Position numbers and translations under genes: made by a program
Notes under the pieces: model-generated
Database searches by the model: none
What the model saw: only the letters and a program-made list of their open reading frames with translations
What the model was told of the DNA's origin: nothing
Source: JAJTFW01 sp046330075
GTDB taxonomy: Bacteria > Bacteroidota > Bacteroidia > AKYH767-A > OLB10
Length of the DNA stretch: 64,000 nt
Assembly (NCBI GenBank): GCA_046330075.1
Contig: JAXLTL010000005.1
Location: forward strand, 62,001-126,000
Reading direction: 5' to 3'
Part shown: positions 34,801 to 44,100 of the stretch, piece after piece
Position numbering within the stretch: position 1 is the stretch's first letter
Layout of the letters: every line of letters starts with the position of its first letter

Positions 34801-36701
34801 GTACCCGGTACGAGCAACCATCCTGAACCGGAAGGTGTTCCACAGGAAGACTGTATTGCGCCGTGATAGCCGTCGAGATCAGCATCCTGATACCAGGTAG
34901 AAGGTGTATTTACGGTAAGAACCGTTTGAGCCACCCCTGAACAACCGTTGGCATCCTGAACAACGAGAATATAGGTATCGTCGTCAGACGCAACTGAAAC
35001 AGGTTTGGTATAATCGAGTGTTGTATATGTATTGAGGTTGTTTACTCCTGTCCAGGTGTAAGAAGTATATACACCACTGCCACCGGTCACTGTTCCGTCC
35101 AGCGTAAATGAACTGCCGGCACATACCGGACCATCGTTCGAAGCTGAAACTACAGGAGCAGGATTGATGGTGAGTACAAAATTCTGAACATCGGCCGGAC
35201 ATCCGTTTGCATTAGAAGTTGCAGTAAGTGTAACTGTACCCGCAGTTATATCTGCTGAACCCGGGGTATAGAACGCTGCCGGATCGTGTATGTCACTGAA
35301 CGCTCCATCACCACCTGTAGTCCAGGTAAGTGAAGTAGCAGATCCACCCAACGCTGCAATCAGGTTGGCATCCTCACCTGCGCAGACCGGTGAATTGGAG
35401 GCAGAAAGATCAAGTGTGGGTTCTTCGTCAACAGATACATCTTTAGTTGCCGAAACTGTTCCGCATACATTTGTTACTTCATAGGTGATTGTAACTGGTC
35501 CGCCTGCAGCTACACCGCTCACAACACCCGAGCTATTTACAGATGCTGTCAAGGCATCGCTGCTGGTCCAGGTTCCACCCGCATCACCATTGCTGGTAAG
35601 AGTGATGGTACTTCCCAAACAAACAGCAGAGGAACCGGAAATAGTTCCTGCGTTGGGGTTAGCATTAGCTGTGCCAACGGTGATTCCGGTAAGTTCAGCT
35701 GTACAGCCACCGGTGGCAGTTACTGTAACACTATAGGTTCCAGCAGAAAGACCGGATGGATCTTCTGATGTAGAAGCATTGCTCCATAAATAAGTAAAAG
35801 GGCCTGTTCCACCTGTAAGTGTTAGATCAATAGCGCCATTGGTACCACCTGGGCAGGTTACATTGGTAACGGAAGAAGAGAGAGTAGGAGGAGTACAAAA
35901 TGTTGCATTCATAGAAATATTATCCAAACCGAATTCATCCCTAGAACCTGTTCCACCAACATCGCTACCCGACCAGCGAATGTATATATATGATCCAGGT
36001 GCAATATTTAATGATGATAAGGTTGTGCTTCTTGATGGTGAACTACCAACTAAAACCCATCCTAAGGCATCAGCGCTTGCTATAGAAGTATAATCTAATG
36101 CAGCAACAGATGTGTAATTAACATTGTCGATGGACCAAGAGAAGTTAAAAGAATTTGATCTTGCTTGATCATTTCTTATAAAAATATCATACTGAACAGC
36201 TAATCCAATAATGTTTGTTGTTCCATTATTAACTATCCTGAGCGTTAAGGTGCCCGGTGCCCAATCTGAGCCCCCTGGCTGAATCATCAACGATGGATTA
36301 GTGCTGCTACCCGGACTTCCGGTAAATGCATATATGCCGCCAGTTGTTTGTGCGGTATTAACAGCACCACGTGCATAATCACCAGTAGTATTTGTTCCTC
36401 CAAAAGTCAAATTCCCATCACTCCAGCCGGATATAGCCCAGGCATTTGAATTCAACCTGCCTGCTATTGTTGGATTAGGGCTAAATCCAGCCGCGGAAAA
36501 AGCAGTACCCGGATTTGTACCTGCTGTTGAAAGGGTTGAACTGCTGAAATCAATAGTGGCACCTGGCGTGCCATTAGTCAAACTCACCTGCCCCCACCCT
36601 GTCGTTGCCGAGAGACAAAGCAGGATCATTCCCAATAGTTTCAGCCAGTAATTGAACAATCTGTTCCGTCGCGTGGCCTGATGTGTCACCAGTTTTTTCA
36701 T
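25884..36701 (-). CDS. Giant modular adhesin-like protein (3605 residues) with T9SS sorting domain
   Basis: Signal peptide ending SATTGWGQ; an N-terminal beta-sandwich (about 40-270); a SprB repeat; Ig-like domains; five MopE-like metal-binding repeats (about 600-930, core DCND...NPGATEVCN-x-IDDDCD); a right-handed beta-helix (about 935-1660); a second SprB; five more MopE-like repeats (about 1768-2108), three near-identical at 68 residues each; an InlB-B-like segment (ADPGYMVGDVLVNG); six Ig-like repeats with the (V/A)xAGxDIxxC start (about 2184-2715); a third SprB; two near-identical 73-residue HYR-like repeats; one classical HYR; two MopE-like repeats; five PKD-like repeats; CPRIADE; and the T9SS domain from YPNPAT to LMVE. 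A role as surface adhesin or matrix filament stabilised by calcium is inference from the repeats. Confidence 0.9.
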   Translation of the reverse strand: MKKLVTHQATRRNRLFNYWLKLLGMILLCLSATTGWGQVSLTNGTPGATIDFSSSTLSTAGTNPGTAFSAAGFSPNPTIAGRLNSNAWAISGWSDGNLTFGGTNTTGDYARGAVNTAQTTGGIYAFTGSPGSSTNPSLMIQPGGSDWAPGTLTLRIVNNGTTNIIGLAVQYDIFIRNDQARSNSFNFSWSIDNVNYTSVAALDYTSIASADALGWVLVGSSPSRSTTLSSLNIAPGSYIYIRWSGSDVGGTGSRDEFGLDNISMNATFCTPPTLSSSVTNVTCPGGTNGAIDLTLTGGTGPFTYLWSNASTSEDPSGLSAGTYSVTVTATGGCTAELTGITVGTANANPNAGTISGSSAVCLGSTITLTSNGDAGGTWTSSDALTASVNSSGVVSGVAAGGPVTITYEVTNVCGTVSATKDVSVDEEPTLDLSASNSPVCAGEDANLIAALGGSATSLTWTTGGDGAFSDIHDPAAFYTPGSADITAGTVTLTATSNANGCPADVQNFVLTINPAPVVSASNDGPVCAGSSFTLDGTVTGGSGVYTSYTWTGVNNLNTYTTLDYTKPVSVASDDDTYILVVQDANGCSGVAQTVLTVNTPSTWYQDADLDGYHGAIQSSCGTPSGSGWLLVPGTNGGGDCNDNNAAVNPGATEVCNSIDDDCDASIDEGVTTTFYQDSDTDTYGNAAVTTQACSAPSGYVAIAGDCNDGNAAINPGATEICNNIDDDCDASIDEGVTSTFYADADADTYGNAAVTTQACSAPSGYVSNSTDCNDGNGAINPGATEVCNGVDDDCDGLTDEGVTSTFYADADGDTYGNAAVTTLACTAPLGYVSNSTDCNDGNGAVNPGATEVCNTIDDDCDGLTDEGLTSTFYADADGDTYGNAAVTTVACTAPSGYVSNNTDCNDASATVHPGATELCNGIDDDCDGLTDEGAGTVHNTTANTYHCTIQAAINAATAGDVISVPAGTYAEDITVNKSVSILGPNAGIDPCSGTRVAEAIVVPATADISMREIFHVAASNVTISGFTIDGDNTSITSGYTSTNGADIDAAEGVTVYETGVNNLTVSNNIIQNLSYFGVTLYDYPAGVPSSGHSINNNKIQNLGTYDATSGVDYWGGGVLLYNNQYTAVTNNCMSNVRLGLQTGNFYQANPGTSASQQISGNTIQARRTGVFHNLHYSNASALTFSNNTITALANANETKWDGIALSSLAIGSSCTNNTINGNNITVANGSKGYEVWNVAAPATNNTITGGSVSGVDMGVFANNYDGYSSNAPDGAYATVSNVTITPKVTGVGVRIYDNALATSHAPVRLSVSGCTISGAEGVRFEESQAGTVGGTISGNTINASAVGVNVNSMVTSGSNVFTLSNNNITLSSQIAGSNPTVGVSLRKLTGTSAAAISGNTISGAFYGYLGYNVNTSPVTEIDGGTISGVMQGVAFINVDPLSSSTYAASNSGVKNVSMSGFTGNYPSAPASNFHAGVYSFTGGSNTAATLTLNIKEVSISGTGKNSQSSAAIYPADFSTGAGVRQTITIDSVTLSNNLNRGISARGANAVIDVNNSTLTNNGGDPYGLGGNDGFGIIAREACNLTVDNSFITNPASNVGYSVYALATDPGTAGSVTLTATNNSINNNGNASGKLAGEFGGTLDATCNWWGTGNLATIASGMVGGVTYQPMLTGGTDNDAVMDGFQPSASCAMVVAVSVSGTATDETCSNLNDGTIDITAAGGIAPYTYAWSNSASTEDLSGLDAGIYTVTVTDAYGNSGTSSFTVGTAATATTWYADTDADTYGDLNTTTLACTQPSGYVANSTDCNDGNAAINPGATEVCNGIDDDCDGTADDGLTFLMYYTDADGDGYGSYSATGVSSCSPISGSVTNNTDCNDAVGTINPGAPELCNGIDDNCNLSADEGLTFTTYYFDQDNDTYGYGPIQTSTCNGAPSGYVAIAGDCNDNNNQIYPGAAEVCNGIDDDCDFSTDEGLTFTTYYFDQDNDTYGYGPIQTSTCNGAPSGYVAIAGDCNDNNAAINPGAAEVCNGIDDDCDFSTDEGLTFTTYYFDQDNDTYGYGPIQTSTCNGAPSGYVAIAGDCNDNNAAINPGATEVCNGIDDNCDFSVDEGMGPYTLTPSASGNGTVSPSITQVVSCLGNQTFTFTADPGYMVGDVLVNGISVGAPSSYTFSNVAANATIDVTFVLAGCANPPTIFAGTDIHTCITGDATFSALLGGGATSVVSWTGGLGTYSYPNFPDLSVLVYTPDPSEAGTVVTLVATTDDPDGVGPCVAASDDVQITVDEEVTVDAGADIRVCSVGGIVNLNGIVSGGASAGIWSGGLGSFSPNANSLAVQYIPDGSESGTVVTLTLTPDMGTNVCPVIPDDVSITVDAEPLANAGADLIVCDGGSIALNGSVTNVAGGIWSGGLGTFTPSNTDLNATYTPDPSEVNTVVTLTLTTTDPLNVCPAGTDDVDITVNEVIVNAGPDIHVCEDGFVGLSGIISGGASTGVWSGGLGTFSPSNTDLNATYTPDPSEAGTVVTLTLTSDAGIGCPSSTDQIDITIDQLATVNAGPSINTCVDGTANLNGIVGGGAVGGIWSGGIGTFSPSNTSLNVIYTPDLSEVNSTVTLTLTAVMGAGNVCPVPSDQLDLIIEDIPSAAAGMDQSICFGGSVSLNGSLAGGAVTATWTTSGDGTFNNANALNAVYTPGPNDLLNGNVWLTLTPDPTGVCYVLSDDVFITFFQSLTLTVTGTDVTCTGANDGTASANVVGGLAPIDYLWNTGAITAGISSLSPGTYTVTVTDANGCFLSDDVTISTTVDVTDPVTPVLAALTGECSVTATAPTTTDNCVGTVTGTTTDPLTYTTQGTYTINWTFDDGNGNSIVVPQSVIVDDVTNPATPVLAALTGECSVTATAPTTTDNCVGTVTGTTTDPLTYTTQGTYTINWTFDDGNGNSIVVPQSVIVDDVTNPAFSGCPGNITQCGSVVTWTPPVASDNCSGFSVSSNYSPGASFPVGTTTVTYTVTDIGGNIATCSFTVTITPTPTWYLDADADGYYTGTPVTQCTSPGAGYTTSVGNGGGDCNDGNANINPGMTEVCGNGIDDNCDGNIDEFCTTYTFYADADGDSYGNAAVFVTLFTPVAPSGYVSDNTDCNDASNTIYPGAPELCNGVDDDCDGLIDDGLTSLPTPGAITGQFSGCVPATYGSASYSVPVVPGASNYTWNVPAGFTILSGQGTNSITVQWTNIAVHNGIVGQICVGASGTCGSSALSCSNIEYEIAIPVTPNSISGPGKICPGETATYSISPVFRATSYNWNLPTGMTLLTGAGTNVITVAVNGSYTGGTISVSGTNVCGTGVARTKTLSLNTPLTPTVINGQRYGLCNATGVVFSTPAVANATSYTWTVVGGTITAGQGTTSITVDIGLLSGTGTVSVVAVNNCGPGLARSTNIFGVPDRAQPITGNNAVCTGTIEPYSVSTVAGAVTYTWTVSAGGSINSGQGSKNITILWGASPASNQAITVTTSNACGNSTIRSQNGYNVSSCPRIADENSNVSNVMVYPNPATDLITLNFDAKEEGDYQVRITDMAGRLVFNEQGAAVAGNNRRDIAVDQFTSGVYFVTLENAGQTQVIRLMVE
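27867..28304 (-). repeat. Two tandem 219-bp copies inside the 3605-residue gene
   Basis: Near-identical units of 219 bp (73 codons) at 27867-28085 and 28086-28304, coding the HYR-like module VLAALTGECSVTATAPTTTD. They differ at only a few bases, which points to a recent duplication or gene conversion. Confidence 0.85.
30381..30990 (-). repeat. Near-identical 204-bp tandem repeats coding MopE-like modules
   Basis: Three successive 204-bp units, phased at 30581, 30785 and 30989 by the phrase aaggtcag, each coding a 68-residue module that starts LTFTTYYFDQDNDTYGYG. Most bases are identical between copies. The flanking MopE-like units are more diverged. Confidence 0.8.
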
Positions 36702-37129
36702 GGTATATGTGATTTATTTTTTTCTATATGGATATGCAGCAAATGCAATCAATCTCCTTCAGAAAAAGAGATGATTGTTCGCTGCTTCGTTAAAAGCTTT
36801 TGTAAATGAGTAGAGTTGTTTGAATATTGGTTAGAGGTTGCGTTGGTTAAACGAATGGTTTTGGTTATCCGCCGGGAAACACAGACTCCCCGCAAAAATA
36901 ACTTCTGCAAATAAGCGAAAATGTTTGAATTGCACAAGGAAAAATGCGAATAAAATACGTTTCACAAATTAAGTTTTTCACAGAATAAAATCCTGATTTC
37001 ACCTGCCGCTACGACCCGGCAGCGCATAATTACCCCACTGGATTCGAGAATCCGGTTTTTCGCAGGACAATCTCTGCCCAATATCACAAAGATTTAACTT
37101 GACTCGTATCGGAAAAATCCGTATATGTC
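36702..37129 (-). promoter_or_regulatory. Leader region of the 3605-residue gene with a -7 element
   Basis: No gene seen in these 428 bases. On the minus strand, TATTTTTG (plus positions 36893-36900) matches TAnnTTTG exactly, about 190 bases before the start codon; the preferred -33 TTG is absent. An open frame of 62 codons at 36749-36937 has no protein-like features. Nothing terminator-like is evident after the gene ending at 37130 apart from a weak CGGA/TCCG hairpin near 37100. Confidence 0.35.
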
Positions 37130-38017
37130 TTACTTTTTGAGCAACAGCACCATCTCCGCCTTTGAATCACATCCCTTTTGCCCTTCAGCACGGAGGCGGA
37201 TCACCACTTTGCCGGCGGCCAGGTCTTCTTCGGAAGGAGTGTAAACGGTATTTGCTTTACTGGCCGTTGAGAATTTCCCTGTTCCGGAACTGCTCCAGGT
37301 GAGGCGACCGTCGCCTGTCACTTTGGCATCTATCGTAACCGGTGCAAGTCCGGTGCTTTTCATTTCCGCCGGTAACTTCACCATCGGAGCCGGGAGCACC
37401 TTCAGTTCAATCATATCACTATCGGGTAAGCATACACCAAAAGGAATCGCCTTGAACGTGAGTATCACCGAACCCTTGGCGCCATCCACTTCGTGCGGGG
37501 TAAAAACCGCATCGGGTTTAGAGGGATCATCAAAAGTTCCGGCTCCATTACTCGACCATACCAGCTTTTTCGCATTTCCTTCCAGCAGTTTACCGTTCAG
37601 CTTTACGGGATGTCCGGCGCAGCCTTTCGCATTGCTGCCGGCGTTCACCTTTGGTTGCAGGTTAATACGGATCTGAATATCATCACGACCCTTCGGGCAG
37701 TCGGGGAATTTCGGATTATCTCCCACAAAAGTGAGCATTACGGTAGTACCGTATTCACTGCTGTCGGGGGTATAATCTGTTAGTGCTGTATTGCGGTCAG
37801 GAGAAAAAGTACCCTTCCCTCCTCTCCATACTCCGTGAGTGGCATCGCCTCCCAGCAGTCCGCTCAAACCAACGGTACCACCCTGGCAAACGTCAATGTC
37901 GGGACCTGCATCTACTTCAAATTTTGCATCACAGGGCTTTGGTGTTTCTTGCGCCTGGAGTGTACCGGCAATCATCATCAGGAAGGTACCGGCAACAAGG
38001 ATCGGATAAATTTTCAT
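37130..38017 (-). CDS. Secreted Ig-like repeat protein without sorting domain
   Basis: 295 residues from 38017 (MKIYPILVAGTFLMMIAGTLQAQ, a good signal peptide); an upstream start at 38095 would put a charged tail before it and is less likely. It has three Ig-like repeats of about 85-90 residues. The first, VDAGPDIDVCQGGTVGLSG ... GVWRGGKGTFSPDRN ... YTPDSSEYGTTVMLTF, closely follows the VNAGPDIHVCEDG repeats of the 3605-residue protein encoded next to it. The second and third keep WSS-x-G-x-G-x-F and the (V/A)(F/Y)TP signature. It stops at EMVLLLKK with no T9SS domain, so it is probably periplasmic or moves by another route. It may be a partner of, or a stray unit from, the neighbouring giant. 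Confidence 0.75.
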   Translation of the reverse strand: MKIYPILVAGTFLMMIAGTLQAQETPKPCDAKFEVDAGPDIDVCQGGTVGLSGLLGGDATHGVWRGGKGTFSPDRNTALTDYTPDSSEYGTTVMLTFVGDNPKFPDCPKGRDDIQIRINLQPKVNAGSNAKGCAGHPVKLNGKLLEGNAKKLVWSSNGAGTFDDPSKPDAVFTPHEVDGAKGSVILTFKAIPFGVCLPDSDMIELKVLPAPMVKLPAEMKSTGLAPVTIDAKVTGDGRLTWSSSGTGKFSTASKANTVYTPSEEDLAAGKVVIRLRAEGQKGCDSKAEMVLLLKK

Positions 38018-38100
38018 AATTACTGGAAAGAGCCGCAAGTTAATGAATTTACCAATCCGATAAAAGTTTTCGGTGAGGCCTGAACGTTTCTTCATTTCTT

Positions 38101-38135
38101 AAAAAAAAAGAACCCCGGAATTGCTCCCGGGGTTC
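38101..38135 (-). terminator. Intrinsic terminator after the 4034-residue protein gene
   Basis: 9-bp stem GAACCCCGG/CCGGGGTTC (38110-38118, 38127-38135), followed on the minus strand by T9. Confidence 0.9.
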
Positions 38136-38159
38136 CTTATGGTTTGACAGATGAACAGA

Positions 38160-41100
38160 TTATTCAACCATCACTCTGATAATTTCATGTACACCGTTCC
38201 GCTCTACACCGAGGAGGTAAATACCACCTGCATAACCGGTAAGATCGAAGAACAGTTTGTTAGTGCCTTCAGCAGCGATACGTTCATCAGTGAAGATGAT
38301 GCGACCACTTACATCGCGAAGGGTGAAGCGCAGCATATCAGCTTCGTTAGCCGCAATCTCAACATTGAGCTGGCCGGCTGTCGGATTCGGATATACGCTA
38401 ACGTTAAGACCTGCATTCGGATCAACTCCGGCTACACGTACCGCCACAGGGCTGGTGAGTGTAGTGCGGCATCCTTTGCTGTCGGTAACAGTTACTGTAT
38501 ACGTTGTTCCGCTTACGGTGCTGATGGTAGCAGAGGTAGATCCGGTGTTCCACTTATAGGTATAACCCGGAGTACCACCTGTTCCTGCAATAGTCATTGA
38601 ACCAGGGTTGTTGGTGAAGGTACCACCTACAGGTGAAGTAGGCTGTGTAATTCCAACCAGGGTTGACTTCGTACAACCATTGGCATCGGTTACTACTACT
38701 GTATAGATAGTGGCAGTAAGACCAGAGATGCTTTGTGTGGTTGCTGTGAAGCCGCCCGGACCAGTCCAGAAGTAAGTGTAAGGTGCAGTACCACCACTTG
38801 CAGCAGCATTTGCAGTTCCGTTATTTCCGCCGAAACAGGTCACGTTGGTACGTGAAGTAGACAGGTTAAGAACTGAAGGCTGAGTAATCGTGGCCGATTT
38901 CACGCTTGAACATCCGTTCGCATCAGTGATGGTGACGGTGTAGTTACCAGGTGCCAGACCACTGCGGTTCTGAGTGGTTTGTCCGCCGTTCCAGAGATAG
39001 CTGTACGGATTAGTACCACCTGTTACTGTGGTAGTGATGGTTCCGTTTGCTGCTCCGTTACAGGTTACATTGGTAGAAGCAAGTGAAGCATTGAGAACGT
39101 TCGGCTGAGTTACAGTGATCGCTGATACTGCAGTACAACCGTTGTTATCCGTTACAGTTACGGTGTAAGTACCTGCTGCCAGACCGGTACGGTTCGGAGT
39201 TACCTGACCACCATTCCAGAGGTAAGAATAACCCGGAGTACCACCGCTTACAGAAAGGGTGATCGCACCATTGCTGCTGCCGTTACAAGAAACGTTGGTC
39301 ACAGATGAACCAACAGAAATTGCTGTAGGCTCGGTGATCGTTACCTGGTTGGTAGCAGAACATCCGTTCGCATCTGTTACAGTTACTGTATAGGTTCCTG
39401 CAGTGAGACCACCGCGAATTGCGCTGGTAGATGCGTCATTCCAGAGATATGTATATCCAGGAGTTCCGCCTGTACCGGTTGCAGTAGCAGCACCATTGTT
39501 ACCGCCGAAGCAGGTTACATTGGCTGTTCCCATGAAGGAAGCTACCACAGCTGTAGGTTCAGTGATGGTTACGCTAACAGTGGATGAACATCCGTTCGCG
39601 TCCGTTACAGTATAAGAGTAGGTGCCCTGTGCAAGTCCGGTAAAGGTGCCTGTTCCAGAATATGGTGCAGTACCGCCGGTAGCTGAGATCACTACTGATC
39701 CGTTGTTTCCGCCATTACAGCTTACGTTCACCTGACTGCCGGATGAAGCTACCAGTGCAGCAGGTTCAGTAATAGTAACTGCTACTGTTGATACGCATCC
39801 ATTCGCGTCGGTTACAGTGTAAGAATAGGTTCCTGCTGCAAGTCCGCTGAAGGTACCTGTGCCGGTGTAAGGCGCAGTTCCACCGGTTACCGTGATCGTT
39901 GCTGTTCCTGTTGAGCCTCCGTTACACAATACGTTGGTATGTGTTTCAGATGCTACCAGTACTGCAGGTTCGGTGATCGTTACGCTTACTGTTGATGAAC
40001 AGCCGTTCGCGTCAGTTACTGTATAAGAGTAAGTACCCTGTGCAAGACCGGTGAAGGTGCCTGTTCCAGTGTATGGTGCAGTACCGCCGGTAACGCTGAT
40101 CGTTGCTGTGCCGGTTGATCCTCCGTTACACAATACGTTGGTATGTGTTTCAGAAGCTACCAGTACTGCAGGTTCGGTGATCGATACAGCTACGGTAGAT
40201 ATACATCCGTTTGCATCAGTTACTGTATATGAGTAGTTACCTGCTGCAAGACCGGTGAAGGTGCCAGTACCAGTATAGGGTGCTGTACCGCCGGTTGCGC
40301 TGATCGTTGCTGTGCCGGTTGATCCTCCGTTACACAATACATTGGTATGTGTTTCAGAAGCTATCAGTACGTTAGGCTGAGTGATGGTTACACTTACAGT
40401 AGATGAACAGCCGTTCGCGTCAGTTACAGTATAAGAATACGTTCCTGCTGCAAGTCCGGTGAAGGTACCTGTACCAGTGTATGGTGCAGTACCACCGGTA
40501 GCGGTGATGGTTGCTGTTCCGGTTGAACCGCCGGCACATAATACATTGGTATGTGTTTCAGATGCCACCAGTACTGCAGGTTCAGTGATAGTCACTCCTA
40601 CTGTTGATACGCATCCATTCGCGTCGGTTACAGTGTAAGAGTATGTACCTGCTGTAAGTCCGCTGAAGGTGCCTGTGCCGGTGTATGGCGCAGTTCCACC
40701 GGTTACGGTGATCGTTGCTGTTCCTGTTGAACCGCCGTTACACAATACGTTGGTATGTGCTTCAGATGCTACCAGTACTGCAGGTTCGGTGATAGTTACG
40801 CTTACAGTTGATGAACATCCGTTCGCGTCAGTTACCGTATAAGAGTAGGTACCCTGTGCAAGTCCGGTGAAGGTGCCTGTTCCAGTATATGGTGCAGTAC
40901 CGCCGGTAGCAGTGATCGTTGCTCTACCTGTTGAGCCTCCGTTACACAATACATTGGTATGTGTTTCAGATGCTACCAGTACATCCGGCTCTGTAATCGT
41001 TACGCTGACAATAGATGTACATCCGTTCACATCAATTACGGTGTAAGAATACGTGCCTGCTGCAAGTCCTGTGTAAGTACCTGTACCAGCATATGGTGCT

Positions 41101-44100
41101 GTTCCTCCGGTTGCAGTGATCGTTGCTGTGCCGGTTGAACCTCCGTTACACAATACGTTGGTATGTGTTTCAGATGCTGCCAGTACAGTTGGCTGTGTAA
41201 TCGTTACGCTCACAGTTGATGAACAGCCGTTCGCATCAGTTACAGTATAAGAGTAAGTACCCTGTGTAAGTCCGCTGAAGGTACCTGTTCCAGTATAGGG
41301 TGCAGTACCACCGGTAGCAGTGATGGTAGCTGTTCCGGTTGAACCTCCGTAACACAATACATCATTATGTGTTTCCGATGCTACCAGTACAGCTGGCTCT
41401 GTAATTGTTACGCTGACAGTGGATGAACATCCGTTCGCGTCAGTCACAGTGTAAGAGTATGTACCTGCTGTAAGTCCGCTGAAGGTGCCTGTGCCGGTGT
41501 ATGGCGCAGTTCCACCGGTTACGGTGATCGTTGCTGTGCCGGTTGAGCCTCCGTTACACAATACATTGGTATGTGTTTCAGATGCTACCAGTACATCTGG
41601 TTCTGTAATTGTTACGCTTACTGTTGATGAACAGCCGTTCGCGTCAGTTACCGTATAAGAGTAGTTACCCTGTGCAAGTCCGGTGAAGGTGCCTGTACCA
41701 GTATATGGTGCAGTACCGCCGGTTGCAGTGATCGTTGCTGTGCCTGTTGAGCCTCCGTTACACAATACGTTGGTATGTGTTTCTGAAGCTACCAGTACTG
41801 CCGGCTCAGTAATCGTTAATGAAAGCGTAGCAGTGCTGAGGTTTGCATCTGTCACAGTTACAACATAGGTTCCCGGAACAAGGGCAGAAAGATCTTCTGT
41901 AATGGCTGCATTACTCCAGAGATAACTGAATGGAGCAAGTCCACCGGCTACAGTCAGATCAATAGATCCGTCACCGGCACCGTTACAGGAAACATTTACA
42001 TGTGTTTCGCTGAGTGAAACAGGAGTACCTGAACAAGCACCGCCAACAGGCTGGAAGCCCATTACCGTTGGCTGATTGTCGGTACCGTTGGTGAGCCATG
42101 GTGAATATTTCACTTTACCAGCCACTTTAGATGCAATCACTCCGGCATTCAGTGAACCATACCAGTTACAGTTGGCACTTGCTGAATCCTGAGCATAGGC
42201 CAAGCCATTTACGTTGGCAATGGCATATGACATATTGGTAAAGCTGTTGTTGTTGATGGCAACAGTAGCAACACCATCGTTCTGCTCAACCTGGACACCG
42301 ATGGCGTCTGTAGTTGCTGAAGAAAGATTATCAATTAAGTTATTGCTGACTGTAGCTCCCGGAGTTTCACCTTCGAGACCGATACCATGTGCCCAACGTG
42401 CGCTGAGGTTGGTAATTGTATTTCCGCTCACGGAAGCATTTACTGCTTTTCCGCTGCCGGAAGCCGAAGCACCTACATTGATGATAACACCATATGCACC
42501 TTTACCACCTGTACCGTTGGTATTGCAAGCTGTGATATTGGTGATGTAGTTGTTGTTAACCTGAAGGCCGGTAATATCGAAGTTGGAATTCGAAGAATTC
42601 ACAGCGACACCACCTGCACTTCCGTTAGAACCTGCAGTAGGCGTTGATTGTCCACCGCGGATATTGTTGATGCAGTTGTTACTGAAGTTCACATTGGAAG
42701 CAGCAGCATTGCTCTCCACCTGGATACCATAAGAAGGTCCTGTGCCGGAAGTGTTATTACCTACGTCGGTAATCACGTTGTAGGATACGTTGATGTTGCT
42801 GCGTCCTGATTCCTGAACACCATAAGAACCGTTCGGGTTAGAGATGGTGAAACCATTTACAGTAACATCGTTGGCAGTGATGCTGACAGCTGCTGTGCCG
42901 CCACCCAGTGTTCCGTTGATCACGGACTCACTGCTGCGTACTCCGTCACAAGCCACTCCATAGTTGTTACCACGAAGTGTTACGCTATGTGCTACGTTCA
43001 CATTTTCGTTGAAAGTACCTGCGCTCACCAGTACAACGTCACCGGACTGACCGATGCTTTCGTTTTCCTGGATATACGGTGTGATACGACGTGATTCAGT
43101 ATAACCACTTGCATTGTATGTACGCACGGCAAATGTGTTATAATCGCTGAGCGTCACTACATGGTTACCGTAGGTGTTGAGGTTCCAGATATCTGCCCAG
43201 TTCAACTGGCTGTTATCGTAACCACCACTGTTACCACGAGCAATCACATAGTTAACCACACCGGTATTGTTGAAGGTATTACCCGTTACAACAGCACCAC
43301 CTACCGGGCTAACAATCCAGCCCTGTACCGGACTTGCTCCATTCCATCCGCGGAAGCCGATGAGATAAGGAGTGATGAATCCGTCGAAGGTGTTGTTGGT
43401 AATGGCACGACCGCTCACTGCACCTGTCTGACCTGCACCATTGTTAATGGAAACAAGCGAGTTGGTGAAGCGGTTGTTGTTAAGTGTATAGGTAACGATC
43501 GGATGAGAAGGATCCCATTCGCCCATGTAGAAGGCACCTTCGTCACTTGAAGTATTCAACCAGCAGTTCGCCATTGTAAAGCCATCACCGATGACTTCAA
43601 TTGATTTGTTGCTGTAGAGTACGTTGCTGTTATCAAAGTTATCGCCAATCTTCAATCCATCAAGAGTTACATTGTTACCCTGTACGAAGATTCCGGAAGG
43701 ACCGAAGTTCGCTGTAGAGCCGGTAGTGAACTCAACTGCTGCGCTTGAAGGACTGGTGATCGCTGCATTGGATGCATCATAACCACGAACAGTCAGGTTG
43801 TTTTTATCGATGTACAGACCAAACTGATAGGTTCCCACACCAAACACAGAGCGGTTGGAAGCTACTTCCTTACCATAGTTACCGGCCTGAACGTTTACTG
43901 TGTAATTGTTGGAAGCTGCATCAATACCACGCTGGATAGAAGGAGTCGTGTTTGGAGAAACATAGCTGTTCAGCGTTACGAAATCGTTGTTCGCCTTAAC
44001 AGATACAAATCCAAGCGCGCTGTTATCTACCTTATGGTTGATCTTGTCTTCAATACCGAAGTTCTGAGCAAGGGTAGCTGTAGCGCCTGTAACACCACCG

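Noticed and set aside
39759..41798. CRISPR-like array in the 204-bp repeats
   Set aside because: The repeats are long, contiguous, in frame and protein-coding, with no unique spacers.
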